Origin: Blastococcus capsensis
GTDB lineage: Bacteria; Actinomycetota; Actinomycetes; Mycobacteriales; Geodermatophilaceae
Length of the DNA stretch: 64,000 nt
Reading direction: 5' to 3'
Assembly (NCBI RefSeq): GCF_030165005.1
Contig: NZ_JASNNW010000022.1
Span: 1-64,000 of the forward strand
The position numbers were made by a program, and so were the translations under genes. This document shows, piece after piece, positions 51,785 through 62,742 of this stretch. The notes below the pieces were generated by a model. That model was not told where the DNA came from. It saw only the letters and a list, made by a program, of their open reading frames with translations, and did no database searches. Each line of letters opens with the position of its first letter. The stretch's first letter is position 1.

Positions 51785-52357
51785 TCAGGGCCGGTGGACC
51801 TGGCCCTCGAGCTCGACCCCCGCCGTGCGCAGCTGGTGGAGGGCGGCCTCGACCGTGCCCTCGGCGACGCCCGCGGTGAGCGGCAGCAGCACCCGGGTGG
51901 CCAGTCCTTCCGCGACGGCGTCCAGGGCGGTCGCCCGCACGCAGTGGTCGGTCGCGATGCCGACGACGTCGACGGCATCCACCCCACGCTCCTGCAGCCA
52001 CCGGGCCAACGGGACGCCGTCGGCGGCGCCCTCGAAGCCCGAGTAGGCGGCGGCGTACTCACCCTTGTCGAACAAAGCCTCGATCGGACCGCGGTCCAGC
52101 GCGGGGTGCAGCTCGACGCCGCCGCTGCCGACGACGCAGTGCGCCGGCCAGGTGTCGAGGAAGTCGGGGGAGTCGGCGAAGTGGCCGCCCGGGTCGATGT
52201 GGTGGTCCCGCGTCGCGACGACGTGCGCGTAGTCGCCGCCCGCCGTCCGCAGGTGCTCGGTGACGGCGGCCGCGACCGCGGCGCCGCCGGCCACGGCCAG
52301 GCTGCCGCCCTCGCAGAAGTCGTTCTGCACGTCGACGACGATCAGGGCACGGGGCAC
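51785..52357 (-). CDS. pncA: nicotinamidase
   Basis: A 190-residue isochorismatase-fold enzyme converting nicotinamide to nicotinate for NAD salvage; in mycobacteria the homologue activates pyrazinamide. Catalytic triad: Asp9 (VVDVQNDF), Lys98 (FDKGEY), Cys139 (ATDHCV). Metal ligands lie in ATRDHHIDPGGHF. GTG 52357 has GGAGGAAG eight bases upstream. It lies 16 bases after pncB on the same strand, so the two steps of the salvage route are co-transcribed. Confidence 0.95.
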   Translation of the reverse strand: MPRALIVVDVQNDFCEGGSLAVAGGAAVAAAVTEHLRTAGGDYAHVVATRDHHIDPGGHFADSPDFLDTWPAHCVVGSGGVELHPALDRGPIEALFDKGEYAAAYSGFEGAADGVPLARWLQERGVDAVDVVGIATDHCVRATALDAVAEGLATRVLLPLTAGVAEGTVEAALHQLRTAGVELEGQVHRP

Positions 52358-52373
52358 GGTCGCTTCCTCCGGT

Positions 52374-53657
52374 TCAGGCTGGAACGGTCTCGAGGACGGC
52401 CTCGCCGCGCGAGAGCGCCCAGGCCTCGGGGGGCAGGGCCGCACGGACCCGGGCGTGGTGCTGCCGGGCCCGGCGCAGAAACTCGGCGGGCGAGGTGGGG
52501 TCGCAGGGGTCGCCGGACCGGACCAGCGGGACGACGAGACCCCGGTCGCCGTCCCGCGGCTGGATCGGGGCGCTGGTCACCACCTCGGCGGTGGCGAACC
52601 CGTCGGCGGAGTGCCGGCGGACGGCGGACTTGCGCCCGCCCACGGAGTTCTTGCCCTCCGACTTCTTCGCCACCGGGACGCCGTCCCGTTCGACCAGCTT
52701 GTAGACCATGCCGGCCGTCGGTGCCCCCGACCCGGTGACCAGCGAGGTGCCCACGCCGTAGCCGTCGACGGGTGCGGCCATCAGTCCGGCGATGGCGTAC
52801 TCGTCGAGGTCGCTGGTGACGATCACCCGCGTCCCCGTGGCATCGAGCTCGTCGAGCAGCTCCCGGGCTCGGGTGGCCAGGGTGGGCAGGTCGCCGGAGT
52901 CCAGGCGGATCGCGCCCAGAGCGGTCCCGGCGACGTCGATCGCCGTCCGGATGCCCTGCTCGACGTCGTAGGTGTCCACCAGCAACGTCGTCCCGACCCC
53001 CAGCGTGTCCACCTGGGCGCGGAAGGCCGCGCGCTCGTCGTCGTGCAGCAGGGTGAACGCATGCGCGCTGGTGCCGGTGGTCGGGAGACCGTAGCGGCGG
53101 CCGGCCTCCAGGTTGGAGCTTGCCCCGAAGCCGACGAGGTGCGCCGCGCGCGCAGCCGCCACGGCCGCCTCCTCGTGCGTGCGCCGGGAGCCCATCTCGA
53201 TGCAGGGACGCTCGCAGGCGGCGGCCACCATGCGGGCCGCCGCCGAGGCGATCGCCGAGTCGTGGTTGAGGATCGACAGGGCCAGCGTCTCCAGCAGCAC
53301 ACCCTCGCCGAACGAGGCGTGCACGGTGAGGACCGGCGAGCCGGGGAAGTACAGCTCGCCCTCGGCGTAGCCGTCGATGTCGCCGCTGAAGCGGAAGTCG
53401 GCGAGCCAGTCCAGCAGCCGCTGGTCGGTCAGCCCCTGGGACCGCAGGGCGTCGAGCTCGGCGTCGCCGAACCGGAAACCGGGGAGCGCCTCGAGCAGCC
53501 GCCCGGTGCCGGCCAGCACCCCGTACCGGCGTCCGTGGGGGAGGCGGCGGGCGAACACCTCGAAGACGCAGTCCCGGTCCGCCGTGCCGTCGGCGAGCGC
53601 AGCGGCCAGCATCGTCAGCTCATAGCGGTCGGTGAGCAGCGCGGTAGCCGTCGGCAT
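52374..53657 (-). CDS. pncB: nicotinate phosphoribosyltransferase
   Basis: A 427-residue enzyme joining nicotinate with PRPP, using ATP, to give nicotinate mononucleotide. Family motifs: LLTDRYELTML at the start, IEMGSRRTHEEAA, GASSNLEAGRRYGLPTTGT with the catalytic His in TSAHAF, and GAIRLDSGDLPTLA for the phosphoribosyl site. TACGCT lies 8 bases before ATG 53657, compatible with a leaderless start. It precedes pncA on the same strand and is divergent from clpS, as in mycobacteria. Confidence 0.95.
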   Translation of the reverse strand: MPTATALLTDRYELTMLAAALADGTADRDCVFEVFARRLPHGRRYGVLAGTGRLLEALPGFRFGDAELDALRSQGLTDQRLLDWLADFRFSGDIDGYAEGELYFPGSPVLTVHASFGEGVLLETLALSILNHDSAIASAAARMVAAACERPCIEMGSRRTHEEAAVAAARAAHLVGFGASSNLEAGRRYGLPTTGTSAHAFTLLHDDERAAFRAQVDTLGVGTTLLVDTYDVEQGIRTAIDVAGTALGAIRLDSGDLPTLATRARELLDELDATGTRVIVTSDLDEYAIAGLMAAPVDGYGVGTSLVTGSGAPTAGMVYKLVERDGVPVAKKSEGKNSVGGRKSAVRRHSADGFATAEVVTSAPIQPRDGDRGLVVPLVRSGDPCDPTSPAEFLRRARQHHARVRAALPPEAWALSRGEAVLETVPA

Positions 53658-53716
53658 GGCACCGGAGCGTAGGCGGGCCGGGAGCCCTCGGCCGAGCCGC
53701 GTCATAAGGTGGACCC

Positions 53717-54013
53717 GTGGCCGGACCGCTCGCTCCGACTCGGACCCCCGAGACGATGGCAGAGGAACGCGGCGAACTCGACCGCCCGTGGGTCACCATC
53801 GTGTGGAACGACCCGGTCAACCTCATGAACTACGTGACGTTCGTCCTGCAGGAGCTCTTCGGTTACGACGAGCCGACGGCGACGACGCTGATGCTGCAGG
53901 TCCATCACGAGGGGAAGGCCATCGTGAGCTCGGGTCCGCGGGAGCGGATGGAGCACGACACCAGCCGGCTGCACGCCTACGGGCTGTGGGCCAGCTACCA
54001 GCGGGACTCGTGA
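53717..54013 (+). CDS. clpS: ClpS adaptor of the Clp protease
   Basis: A 98-residue adaptor delivering N-degron substrates to ClpC/ClpA. Core motifs: [40 protein letters not shown] and [20 protein letters not shown] 53717 is preferred: TAAGGT lies 6 bases ahead, so a leaderless start fits; ATG 53756 is an alternative that removes 13 unconserved residues. The next gene follows 19 bases later. Confidence 0.95.
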   Translation: MAGPLAPTRTPETMAEERGELDRPWVTIVWNDPVNLMNYVTFVLQELFGYDEPTATTLMLQVHHEGKAIVSSGPRERMEHDTSRLHAYGLWASYQRDS

Positions 54014-54032
54014 CGAGCGCCGAGGAGATCCG

Positions 54033-54530
54033 GTGAAGCCGTTCCGTGCGCGACGCGGTCAGGTGGTGGCGCGCCTCGACCGGGCCGAGGCCGGCGTGGT
54101 CGGGCTGCTGCTGGACCAGCTGGAGCAGCTGCTCCTCGCCGACCCGGAGGACAGCACCGGCGACCCGGTGATCACCCGGCTGTTACCGGCGGGGCACCGA
54201 TCCGACCGGGCGCTGGCCGATGACTACCGCGACCTCACCGAGCAGACGCTGCGCGAGGGGAAGGCCGACGACCTCGCCACCGTGCGCGCCACCCTCCCGG
54301 CCGACGGGGGAGATGTGCGGCTCGATGCCGACCAGGCCGGCGCCTGGCTGCGCACGAGCAACGACCTGCGGCTGGCGCTGGGCACCCGGCTGGACATCAG
54401 CGAGGAGTCCGAGCCGCCGGAGGAGATCGTCGACGACGGCGACCACCAGCTGGCCGTCTACTACTGGCTCACCGCGCTGCAGGGCTCGCTCGTCGACGCA
54501 CTGGTCGCCGCTCGCGCCGGCCGAAGGTGA
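54033..54530 (+). CDS. DUF2017 family protein
   Basis: A 165-residue helical protein of the actinobacterial DUF2017 family, which almost always follows clpS. Conserved-looking parts are FRARRGQVVARLDRAEAGVV, PVITRLLPAGHRSD and LAVYYWLTALQGSLVDALV. No catalytic motif. Its constant neighbour suggests a link to ClpS/Clp proteolysis (inference). GTG 54033 has GAGGAG seven bases upstream. Its last 62 bases overlap the convergent small membrane-protein gene. Confidence 0.9.
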   Translation: MKPFRARRGQVVARLDRAEAGVVGLLLDQLEQLLLADPEDSTGDPVITRLLPAGHRSDRALADDYRDLTEQTLREGKADDLATVRATLPADGGDVRLDADQAGAWLRTSNDLRLALGTRLDISEESEPPEEIVDDGDHQLAVYYWLTALQGSLVDALVAARAGRR

Positions 54531-54822
54531 GCAGGACGAGCGCCGCTACCAGCAGGTCTAGGGCGAACAGCACGTAGACCATGCCGTGCAGCTCCACCCC
54601 GGCCACCATCGCGCCGATCGTGGACACCAGGACCACGGCCGAGATCGTCAGCAGGAGCAGCAGGAGGACGCCGCGCAGCACGACGATCGTGACGACCGAG
54701 GCCCGGTCGGCGGGCTCGGCGGCGCTGTAGCCGCGGTGCCGGAACAGCCCTCGGAAGCCGAGGAGCAGCGCCGGAAGGGCCAGCAGCACGACGCCGGCGG
54801 TCAGGAGCGACGGGACCCACAC
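54469..54822 (-). CDS. small membrane protein with three helices
   Basis: A 117-residue protein with three hydrophobic segments (LLTAGVVLLALPALLLGF, VVLRGVLLLLLLTISAVVLV and MVYVLFALDLLVAALVLLTF) and a basic tail. No family recognised. It overlaps the end of the DUF2017 gene on the opposite strand by 62 bases, and that overlap codes its Arg-rich tail. Confidence 0.7.
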   Translation of the reverse strand: MWVPSLLTAGVVLLALPALLLGFRGLFRHRGYSAAEPADRASVVTIVVLRGVLLLLLLTISAVVLVSTIGAMVAGVELHGMVYVLFALDLLVAALVLLTFGRRERRPVRRRASPAAR

Positions 54823-54925
54823 GGGGCCGACGGTATCGGTCCTCGGCCGTTCTCCCGACGGCCGGTCGCCGGGCCCTCCGGGGGCGACCCCGGGGGTCCC
54901 GCAGCGGGCCGCCTAGACTGGCGCC

Positions 54926-55411
54926 GTGCTGCGCATCGACCGCGCGACCTACGACGCCATCGTGGCCCATGCCCGGAAGGACCATCCGGACGAGGCCTGT
55001 GGCGTCGTCGCCGGCCCGGAGGGGACCGAGCGCCCCGAGCGGATCGTGCCGATGCTGAACGCGGCCCGGTCGCCGACGTTCTACGAGTTCGACAGCGCCG
55101 ACCTGCTGGCCCTGTACCGCGACCTGGACGACCGGGACGAGTGGCCCGTCGTCGTCTACCACTCGCACACCGCCACCGAGGCCTACCCCTCGCGCACCGA
55201 CATCGGGTACGCCTCCGGTCCCGCTGCCGACCCCCGGACCCACTACGTGCTGGTGTCCACCCGGCACCACGGGCCGGAGACCGGCCTGGCCGGCGACGAT
55301 GTCGAGTTCCGCAGCTACCGCATCGTCGACGGGGAGGTGTCCGAGGAGGAGGTCGAGATCGTCGAGTCCTACCTGTTCGGCCACTCGCCGACGACGGTCG
55401 TCTACGACTGA
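54926..55411 (+). CDS. mec: JAMM/MPN peptidase, CysO-cysteine hydrolase
   Basis: A 161-residue zinc peptidase. The JAMM motif is complete: Glu23 in DEACGVV, His79-x-His81 in YHSHT, Ser89 and Asp92 in PSRTD. In Mycobacterium tuberculosis Mec+ releases cysteine from CysO-cysteine. The cysO and cysM genes follow, giving the same pathway. GTG 54926 starts 6 bases after TAGACT, so translation is probably leaderless. A hairpin repeat separates it from cysO. Confidence 0.93.
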   Translation: MLRIDRATYDAIVAHARKDHPDEACGVVAGPEGTERPERIVPMLNAARSPTFYEFDSADLLALYRDLDDRDEWPVVVYHSHTATEAYPSRTDIGYASGPAADPRTHYVLVSTRHHGPETGLAGDDVEFRSYRIVDGEVSEEEVEIVESYLFGHSPTTVVYD

Positions 55412-55415
55412 AGAA

Positions 55416-55470
55416 GCACCCTCCTGCCCCCACCGCTCGCAAGCTCGCGGCGGGACCCTGCAGGAGGGCC
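55416..55470 (+). terminator. long hairpin repeat, copy D
   Basis: CCCTCCTGC pairs with GCAGGAGGG, with a GC-rich inner stem. It starts 5 bases after the mec stop and lies between mec and cysO, so it may attenuate read-through into cysO. Confidence 0.65.
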
Positions 55471-55579
55471 ACCGCCGCGTGGAATCCCGCGCGGCCACCG
55501 GGCGTTGCCCGGCTCAGACGCACCACCGCTGCTCCGCGCAGCGAACCTTCGCATCGACGTTCCCGAGGAGAACCACGCC

Positions 55580-56909
<1,330 letters not shown>

Positions 56910-56918
56910 AAGGTCGAA

Positions 56919-57055
56919 GGACCCCTTTCTCCCCACCCTTCGCAGGCTCAGGGCGGGTCCCTGAGAGGGGGCCTCTGCCTCTGCCCCCACGCCTCGGTGA
57001 AGGCCCCCGTCCTCCCCGCCCCTCGCGAGCTCGGGGCGGTGCCCTGGACGGGGCC
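56919..57055 (+). terminator. long hairpin repeats, copies E1 and E2 with a fragment
   Basis: E1: GGACCCCTTTCTC pairs with GAGAGGGGGCC (56919-56972). A half copy (CTGCCCCCACGCCTCGG) follows near 56980-56997. E2: GGCCCCCGTCC pairs with GGACGGGGCC, both with inner stems (57003-57055). This tandem cluster lies between cysM and murI, where mycobacteria have a rhomboid protease gene. Confidence 0.7.
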
Positions 57056-57135
57056 GCCTCTGAAGGGCGGCCGTTCCATCACGTCACCAGGCTCACAGCA
57101 GGCGCGGGGAGCGGCCGGTTAGCCTGGCGCACGAC

Positions 57136-57963
57136 ATGGGGACGACGCGGCCGGGTGCGGATGCACCGATCGGCATCTTCGACTCGGGCGTCGGTGGGCT
57201 CACCGTTGCCCGCGCAGTGCTGGACCAGTTGCCCGGCGAGGGGGTCCGGTACATCGGCGACACGGCGAACGGCCCCTACGGCCCCTTGCCCATCGCCGAG
57301 GTGCGCCGGCACTCCCTCGCGGTGATGGACGAGCTGGTCGACAGCGGCGTGAAGATGCTCGTGGTCGCCTGCAACTCCGCCAGCGCCGCCTCGCTGCGCG
57401 ACGCCCGGGAACGCTACGACGTCCCGGTCGTCGAGGTGGTGCTGCCCGCCGCGCGCCGGGCCATCGCCGCCACCCGCAACGGCCGGATCGGGGTCATCGG
57501 CACCCAGGCCACCGTCACCAGCGGCGCCTACGACGACGCGTTCGCCACCGCGCCGCACGTGTCGGTCACCTCGGCGGCGTGCCCGAGCTTCGTCGACTTC
57601 GTGGAGCGCGGGGTCACCAGCGGCCGGCAGCTGCTCGGCCTCGCCCAGTCCTACCTCGACCCGCTGCTGGTGGCGGTCGTGGACACCGTCGTCCTCGGCT
57701 GCACGCACTACCCGCTGCTCACCGGCGTGCTGTCGGTGGTCCTCGGCGACGGCGTCACGCTGGTGTCCAGCGCCGAGGAGACGGCGAAGGACGTGTACCG
57801 GGTGCTCACCCGCGCCGACCTGCTGCGCGATCCCGACGCACCCCCGCCGGAGCACGTCTTCCTCGCCACCGGTGACCCGGAGCCCTTCGCCCGGCTGGGG
57901 CGACGGTTCCTGGGCCCGGAGGTCGGCGCGGTGCTGTCGGCCGGAACGGTGGGGGCGGCGTGA
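57136..57963 (+). CDS. murI: glutamate racemase
   Basis: A 275-residue cytosolic enzyme making D-glutamate for peptidoglycan. The two catalytic Cys are Cys79 (VVACNSASA) and Cys189 (LGCTHYPLL). The N-terminus [16 protein letters not shown] is the substrate loop. TTAGCCT lies shortly before the ATG, so the leader is short or absent. Its stop overlaps the MBL gene start by 4 bases. Confidence 0.96.
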   Translation: MGTTRPGADAPIGIFDSGVGGLTVARAVLDQLPGEGVRYIGDTANGPYGPLPIAEVRRHSLAVMDELVDSGVKMLVVACNSASAASLRDARERYDVPVVEVVLPAARRAIAATRNGRIGVIGTQATVTSGAYDDAFATAPHVSVTSAACPSFVDFVERGVTSGRQLLGLAQSYLDPLLVAVVDTVVLGCTHYPLLTGVLSVVLGDGVTLVSSAEETAKDVYRVLTRADLLRDPDAPPPEHVFLATGDPEPFARLGRRFLGPEVGAVLSAGTVGAA

Positions 57964-58703
57964 AGCTCACCGTCATCGGGTGCTGCGGCAGCGGCCCCGG
58001 GCCCGAGTCGCCGGCCTCCTGCTACCTCGTCGAGCACGCCGGCTTCCGGCTGGTGCTGGATCTCGGCAACGGCTCGTTCGGAGCGTTGCAGGGCATCATC
58101 GACCCCGGGTCGGTGGACGCGGTGTTCCTCTCGCACCTGCACGCCGACCACTGCCTCGACGTCGCGCCCTTCGTGGTGTGGCACCGCTACTCCGGCAGGG
58201 CGGCCCGGTCGCTCACCCCGCTGTACGCGCCGGTGGGCGCGGAGCGGCGGCTGGCGCTGGCCTACGACATGGACGGCGACGGTCTGACCGACGTCTTCGA
58301 CTTCGTCCCGGTGGGCCCGGGCGCGTTCCGCCTGGGGCCGTTCGGCGTCGAGCTGGCCCGGACCGCGCATCCGGTCGAGACCTATGCCATCCGGCTCACC
58401 GCGGGCGGCCGGTCGCTGGTCTACACCGGCGACACCGGCCCGTCCGACCGGGTGATCGAGCTGGCCCGCGGCGCCGACGTGCTGCTGGCCGAGGCGGCGC
58501 ATCCGGACAACGTGCCGGAGCAGCCGCCGGGGCTGCACCTCACCGGTCGGCAGGCTGCCCAGCACGCCGCCGCGGCGGGCGTCGGGCGTCTGCTGCTCAC
58601 CCACGTGCCCCCCTGGGTCGACCACATCGGTCAGCTGTTCGCCGCCAGCTCGGTGTTCCCCGAGACAGAGCTCGTGCGCCGGGGCGGGGTCTACGAGATC
58701 TGA
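57960..58703 (+). CDS. metallo-beta-lactamase-fold hydrolase (Rv1339-like)
   Basis: A 247-residue MBL-fold enzyme. The metal motif is HLHADH at residues 59-64, with further ligands in [13 protein letters not shown] and LTHVPPWVD. Position after murI and before rph matches Rv1339 of M. tuberculosis, reported as a cyclic-AMP phosphodiesterase; tRNase Z-type relatives are the main alternative. GTG start shares GTGA with murI. A hairpin repeat follows the stop. Confidence 0.88.
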   Translation: MKLTVIGCCGSGPGPESPASCYLVEHAGFRLVLDLGNGSFGALQGIIDPGSVDAVFLSHLHADHCLDVAPFVVWHRYSGRAARSLTPLYAPVGAERRLALAYDMDGDGLTDVFDFVPVGPGAFRLGPFGVELARTAHPVETYAIRLTAGGRSLVYTGDTGPSDRVIELARGADVLLAEAAHPDNVPEQPPGLHLTGRQAAQHAAAAGVGRLLLTHVPPWVDHIGQLFAASSVFPETELVRRGGVYEI

Positions 58704-58707
58704 AAGA

Positions 58708-58761
58708 GGACCCTCCTGCTCCCACCACGCGCAGGCTCGCGGCGGGCCCCTGCAGGAGGCC
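58708..58761 (+). terminator. long hairpin repeat, copy F
   Basis: CCTCCTGC pairs with GCAGGAGG, flanked by GG-A and CC as in the other copies, with an inner GC-rich stem. It starts 5 bases after the MBL gene stop. Confidence 0.65.
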
Positions 58762-58790
58762 GCTTGCCGGTCGAGCGGGGAGAGGGCACG

Positions 58791-59741
58791 GTGAGCCGCG
58801 TGGAGGAGGAACGCGACGGCGTGGCGCTGAGCCGCCTCGACTCGCCGCTGGGCGACGGCCTCGGCGTGACGAAGGGGCAGCTCGTCGACTACCTGGACGC
58901 GGTCGCTGACCGGCTGGTGCCGCTGCTGGCCGGCCGGCCGCTGTCGGTGGTGCGGGTGCGCCCCGGTCAGCGCCCGTTCATGCAGCGCAACGTCAGCAAG
59001 GGTGCGCCGGGCTGGGTGCGCACGGTCGCGGTGTGGGCCGAGTCGGCGCACCGCGAAGTGCACCAGGTGCTCTGCGACGACCGCCGGACGCTGCTGTGGC
59101 TGGCCAACCAGCGTGCGGTCGAGTTCCACGTGCCGTTCCTGCCGGCCGGGTCCCGGGAGCCCACCGGCCTGGTGCTCGACCTGGACCCGCCGGACGGCGC
59201 GGACTTCTCCGCCGTCGTGGCCACGGCCCGGCTCGCCCGGCAGGCCCTGGAGGACGCCGGGCTGGCGGGTGCGGTGAAGACCAGCGGCTCCTCGGGGCTG
59301 CACGTCGTGGCGCCCGTCCACGGGTCACCGGTCGAGGACGTCGCGGCCGCCACCCGTGCACTGGCGCACCGGGCCGCCCGGCTGGACCCAGCGATCGCGA
59401 CGACGGCGTTCCTCAAGGAGGAGCGGCACGGCCGGGTGTTCGTGGACTCCACACGGTCGGGGACGGGCACGATCGTCGCCGCCCACAGCCCGCGGGTGCG
59501 CCTGGGGCTGCCGGTATCGACGCCGGTGGACTGGGCCGTCCTGGAGTCGATCCGGCCGGGCGAGGCCACCGTCGCCTCCGGGGCCGAACGGCTGGGCGAC
59601 TGGTCGGCGCTGCTGCCCGAGCCGCAGCACCTGCCCGCCGAGCTGGTGGCGGAGGGACAGACCATCCCGGTCGCCCGGGTGGCCGCCATGCACGAGGGGA
59701 AGCGGCGGGCACGGGCCCGGCGCGCCGCGGGGAGCGGCTGA
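58791..59741 (+). CDS. LigD-type primase-polymerase domain protein
   Basis: A 316-residue archaeo-eukaryotic primase-family protein equal to the polymerase domain of LigD. Motifs: GVTKGQLVDYLDAVADRLVP, FMQRNVSKGAPGWV, the catalytic acids in LVLDLDPPDGADF, and KTSGSSGLHVVAPV. It would add ribonucleotides at DNA breaks in end-joining or repair; no ligase, nuclease domain or Ku gene is adjacent. GTG 58791 has GGGGAGAGG upstream. Compared with mycobacteria this gene is an insertion between the Rv1339-like gene and rph. Confidence 0.9.
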   Translation: MSRVEEERDGVALSRLDSPLGDGLGVTKGQLVDYLDAVADRLVPLLAGRPLSVVRVRPGQRPFMQRNVSKGAPGWVRTVAVWAESAHREVHQVLCDDRRTLLWLANQRAVEFHVPFLPAGSREPTGLVLDLDPPDGADFSAVVATARLARQALEDAGLAGAVKTSGSSGLHVVAPVHGSPVEDVAAATRALAHRAARLDPAIATTAFLKEERHGRVFVDSTRSGTGTIVAAHSPRVRLGLPVSTPVDWAVLESIRPGEATVASGAERLGDWSALLPEPQHLPAELVAEGQTIPVARVAAMHEGKRRARARRAAGSG

Positions 59742-59842
59742 CATCCCGTCGCACCGGCCGGGCCGGTCCACACTCCTGACCGTCGTCCACAGATGGGCCG
59801 ACGACGGCGGTTCTGTCGGCACCGCTGCCCAAGCTGACCGGC

Positions 59843-60331
59843 ATGACGACCGATCCCCAGACCCTCGCCTGGCTCGACCAGGAGGACAGCCGGCTGGCGC
59901 AGACCATCCGGGCCTACCGCGTCGCCGTGCAGTACGTCATGCGCGGCGAGGAGTCCGATGAACCACCGTTCGGCTACACCGTCGGCCTGTTCGGGGTGGG
60001 CCATCCGGAACTGGTCGTGGTGGGGGTGGGCCACGAGACCGCCTGCGGCATGCTGAACACGGTGGCCGGCCTGGTCCTCGACGGGCGGGACCTGCTGCCC
60101 GGGGAGGTGATCGGGCAGGACGACCACCGCGGGCGGATGCTCACCGTGGAGTTGCTGCCCAACGCGGCCGAGGTCCTGTTCTCGGCGAACCGCTTCTACC
60201 AGCGCCCCGACGAGTTCTCCGTGCCGGCGTACCAGCTCACCTGGGCCCACACCGGCGGGCTCTTCCCGTGGGACGCGGGGTATCCCTGCCCGCCCGAGTG
60301 CCAGCCCCGGCCGGGGACCTGGCGGGCGTGA
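59843..60331 (+). CDS. DUF4262 protein
   Basis: A 162-residue protein of the DUF4262 family: [20 protein letters not shown] near the start and FQRPDEF-like [18 protein letters not shown] later. The C-terminus ends with a Cys-containing [12 protein letters not shown]. Function unknown. AAGCTG lies just before the ATG, compatible with a short leader. It converges with the Bcp gene, 2 bases between stops. Confidence 0.85.
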   Translation: MTTDPQTLAWLDQEDSRLAQTIRAYRVAVQYVMRGEESDEPPFGYTVGLFGVGHPELVVVGVGHETACGMLNTVAGLVLDGRDLLPGEVIGQDDHRGRMLTVELLPNAAEVLFSANRFYQRPDEFSVPAYQLTWAHTGGLFPWDAGYPCPPECQPRPGTWRA

Positions 60332-60333
60332 CG

Positions 60334-60822
60334 CTAGTCCAGGCCGAGGTCGCGGCGCAGCTTGGCGACGTGCCCGGTGGCCTTGACGTTGTACGAGGCG
60401 CGCTCGATCCGCCCCTCGGCGTCGATCACGAACGTCGAGCGGATGACCCCCACGACATCCTTGCCGTACAGCTTCTTCGGGCCGTAGGCGCCGTAGGCCT
60501 GCATCACCTGCTTGTCGAGGTCGGACACCAGCGTGATCCGCAGGCCTTCCTCGTCCCGGAACTTCGCCAGCTTCTCGACCGGATCGGGGGAGATCCCCAC
60601 GATGTCGAGCCCGGCGTCGGCGAGGTCGCCGGCTGCGGCGGTGAAGTCGACCGCCTGGGTGGTGCAGCCGGGGGTGAGCGCCGCGGGGTAGCAGTAGACG
60701 ATCACGCGCCGGCCCCGGAAGCCGGCCAGCGAGACCGGGTTGCCGTCGGCGTCGGGGAGCGTGAACTCCGGCGCCTGGTCGCCGGCAGCCAGGCGAACGG
60801 GAGCGACGTCGGTCTCGGTCAT
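60334..60822 (-). CDS. bcp: Bcp-type peroxiredoxin
   Basis: A 162-residue thiol peroxidase. Peroxidatic Cys lies in [13 protein letters not shown]; the usual second Cys five residues later is absent (Val), so it is a 1-Cys variant of this family. Other motifs: [16 protein letters not shown] and [11 protein letters not shown]. It reduces peroxides with help of thioredoxin or low-molecular thiols. CAGGAT lies 6 bases before the ATG, suggesting a leaderless transcript. Confidence 0.92.
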   Translation of the reverse strand: MTETDVAPVRLAAGDQAPEFTLPDADGNPVSLAGFRGRRVIVYCYPAALTPGCTTQAVDFTAAAGDLADAGLDIVGISPDPVEKLAKFRDEEGLRITLVSDLDKQVMQAYGAYGPKKLYGKDVVGVIRSTFVIDAEGRIERASYNVKATGHVAKLRRDLGLD

Positions 60823-60873
60823 GCCCCGATCCTGCCGTGTCGTGCCGCTCCGGGCACGTGCGGGCTGCGCGGC

Positions 60874-61278
60874 TCATCCGGCGAGGAAGGAGAAGCGCAC
60901 CTGCCGCTGGTGGTTGTCGGTGTTGGTGTCGACCAGGCAGATCCGTTGCCAGGTGCCCAGCATCAGGCGGCCCTCGAGCACCGGCACGCTGGTGTGCGGG
61001 GGCACGAACGCTGGCAGCACGTGGTCACGCCCGTGGCCGGGGCTGCCGTGGCGGTGCCGCCACCGATCGTCCCTGGGCAGGAGCTGGTCCAGCTGCGCGA
61101 GCAGGTCGTCGTCGCTGCCCGACCCGGTCTCCAGGATCGCCAGACCGGCCGTCGCGTGCGGCACGAAGACGTGCAGCAGGCCGTCGCCCTCGGTCCGCAC
61201 GAACTCGGCGCACTCGTCGGTCAGGTCGACGACGACGGGGACCCCGCCGGTCCGGACGGCGCGCAGTTCCGATCTCAT
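60874..61278 (-). CDS. YjbQ/UPF0047 family protein
   Basis: A 134-residue single-domain protein. Family signatures: [38 protein letters not shown] with clustered His, and [19 protein letters not shown]. Members show weak thiamine-phosphate synthase activity when overproduced; the true role is unsettled. ATG 61278 starts the conserved domain; upstream in-frame codons are unconserved. Confidence 0.9.
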   Translation of the reverse strand: MRSELRAVRTGGVPVVVDLTDECAEFVRTEGDGLLHVFVPHATAGLAILETGSGSDDDLLAQLDQLLPRDDRWRHRHGSPGHGRDHVLPAFVPPHTSVPVLEGRLMLGTWQRICLVDTNTDNHQRQVRFSFLAG

Positions 61279-61352
61279 GGCGCCGATCCTCGCGGTCCGG
61301 GACGGTCTCCGCCGCGCGGGCCTCCGGTGGGCGCGCACTACTGTCGGCACCC

Positions 61353-62108
61353 GTGACCCAGCCTCGTACCACCCCCCGTGCCGACGGCCGCGCCGCCGAC
61401 GAGCTCCGGCCCGTGACGATCACCCGCAACTGGCTCGACCACGCCGAGGGTTCGGTGCTGGTGGAGTTCGGCCGTACCCGGGTGCTCTGCGCGGCGAGCG
61501 TGACCGAGGGCGTGCCGAGGTGGCGCAAGGGTTCGGGGCTGGGCTGGGTCACCGCCGAGTACTCGATGCTGCCGCGGGCCACGCACACCCGCAGCGACCG
61601 CGAGTCGGTCAAGGGCAGGATCGGCGGCCGCACGCACGAGATCAGCCGGCTGATCGGGCGGTCGCTGCGCGCCGCGGTCGACCTCCGCGCGCTCGGCGAG
61701 AACAGCATCGCGATCGACTGCGACGTCCTGCAGGCCGACGGCGGCACCCGCACCGCGGCGATCACCGGTGCCTACGTCGCGCTGGCCGACGCGGTCTCCT
61801 GGCTGGGGGAGCGCAAGAAGCTCGCCAAGCCGGACGCCATCGTGCAGTCGGTGGCCGCGGTCAGCGTCGGCGTCATCGACGGCGAGCCGCGGCTCGACCT
61901 GCCCTACGAGGAGGACGTGCGGGCCGGCACCGACATGAACGTCGTCTGCACCGCTGACGGCGGCTTCGTCGAGGTGCAGGGCACCGCGGAAGGTGCGGTC
62001 TTCGACCGGCCGACGCTGGACGCCCTGCTCGACCTCGCGGTGGCCGGGTGCGCGGAGCTGACCCGGCTGCAGGCCGAGGCGCTGGCCCGGGAGGCCGGCG
62101 CCCGATGA
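61353..62108 (+). CDS. rph: ribonuclease PH
   Basis: A 251-residue phosphorolytic exoribonuclease trimming tRNA 3' ends. Motifs: [58 protein letters not shown] and [19 protein letters not shown] for phosphate and metal binding. GTG 61353 is the start consistent with the family; TACTGT lies 8 bases ahead. Its stop overlaps rdgB by 4 bases. Confidence 0.97.
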   Translation: MTQPRTTPRADGRAADELRPVTITRNWLDHAEGSVLVEFGRTRVLCAASVTEGVPRWRKGSGLGWVTAEYSMLPRATHTRSDRESVKGRIGGRTHEISRLIGRSLRAAVDLRALGENSIAIDCDVLQADGGTRTAAITGAYVALADAVSWLGERKKLAKPDAIVQSVAAVSVGVIDGEPRLDLPYEEDVRAGTDMNVVCTADGGFVEVQGTAEGAVFDRPTLDALLDLAVAGCAELTRLQAEALAREAGAR

Positions 62109-62716
62109 GCACGCGTCTGCTGCTGGCCACCCGCAACGCCGGCAAGCTCGCCGAGCTGCAGCGGCTGCTGGAGAGCGCGGTGCCGGGCGTGGCGGTCGTG
62201 GGTCTGCGGGACGTGGCCGAGTACCCGGAGGCGCCCGAGACCGGTGCGACGTTCGCGGAGAACGCGCTGCTCAAGGCGCGGGAGGCGGTTCGATACACCG
62301 GCCTGCCGGCGGTGGCGGACGACTCCGGGATCACCGTCGACGCGCTGAACGGCATGCCGGGGGTGCTGTCGGCACGCTGGTCGGGCCGGCACGGCGACGA
62401 CGACGCGAACACCGCGCTCCTGCTGGCGCAGCTCGCCGACGTCCCCGACGAGCGGCGGGGCGCGGCCTTCGTGTGCGCCGCCGCGCTGGTCACCCCGGAC
62501 GGCACCGAGCGGGTGCTGGAGCGGGAGTGGCGGGGAACGGTGATCCGGGAGAAGCGGGGCAGCAACGGCTTCGGCTACGACCCGGTGTTCGTACCGGCCG
62601 GCCTCGAGCAGACCTCTGCGGAGCTCGCGCCGGCGGACAAGGACGCCCGCAGCCACCGGGGTCAGGCCTTCGCCGCGCTGGTCCCCGTCCTCGCCGAGGC
62701 CGTGCGCGCTCGTTGA
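62105..62716 (+). CDS. rdgB: XTP/dITP diphosphatase
   Basis: A 203-residue HAM1/RdgB enzyme that clears deaminated purine nucleotides. Motifs: [50 protein letters not shown] and the substrate loop [16 protein letters not shown] 62105 shares ATGA with the rph stop, the usual coupling of these genes in actinobacteria. Confidence 0.97.
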   Translation: MSTRLLLATRNAGKLAELQRLLESAVPGVAVVGLRDVAEYPEAPETGATFAENALLKAREAVRYTGLPAVADDSGITVDALNGMPGVLSARWSGRHGDDDANTALLLAQLADVPDERRGAAFVCAAALVTPDGTERVLEREWRGTVIREKRGSNGFGYDPVFVPAGLEQTSAELAPADKDARSHRGQAFAALVPVLAEAVRAR

Positions 62717-62742
62717 GCCATGGCCGAGGGGCCGGCGCCGGA

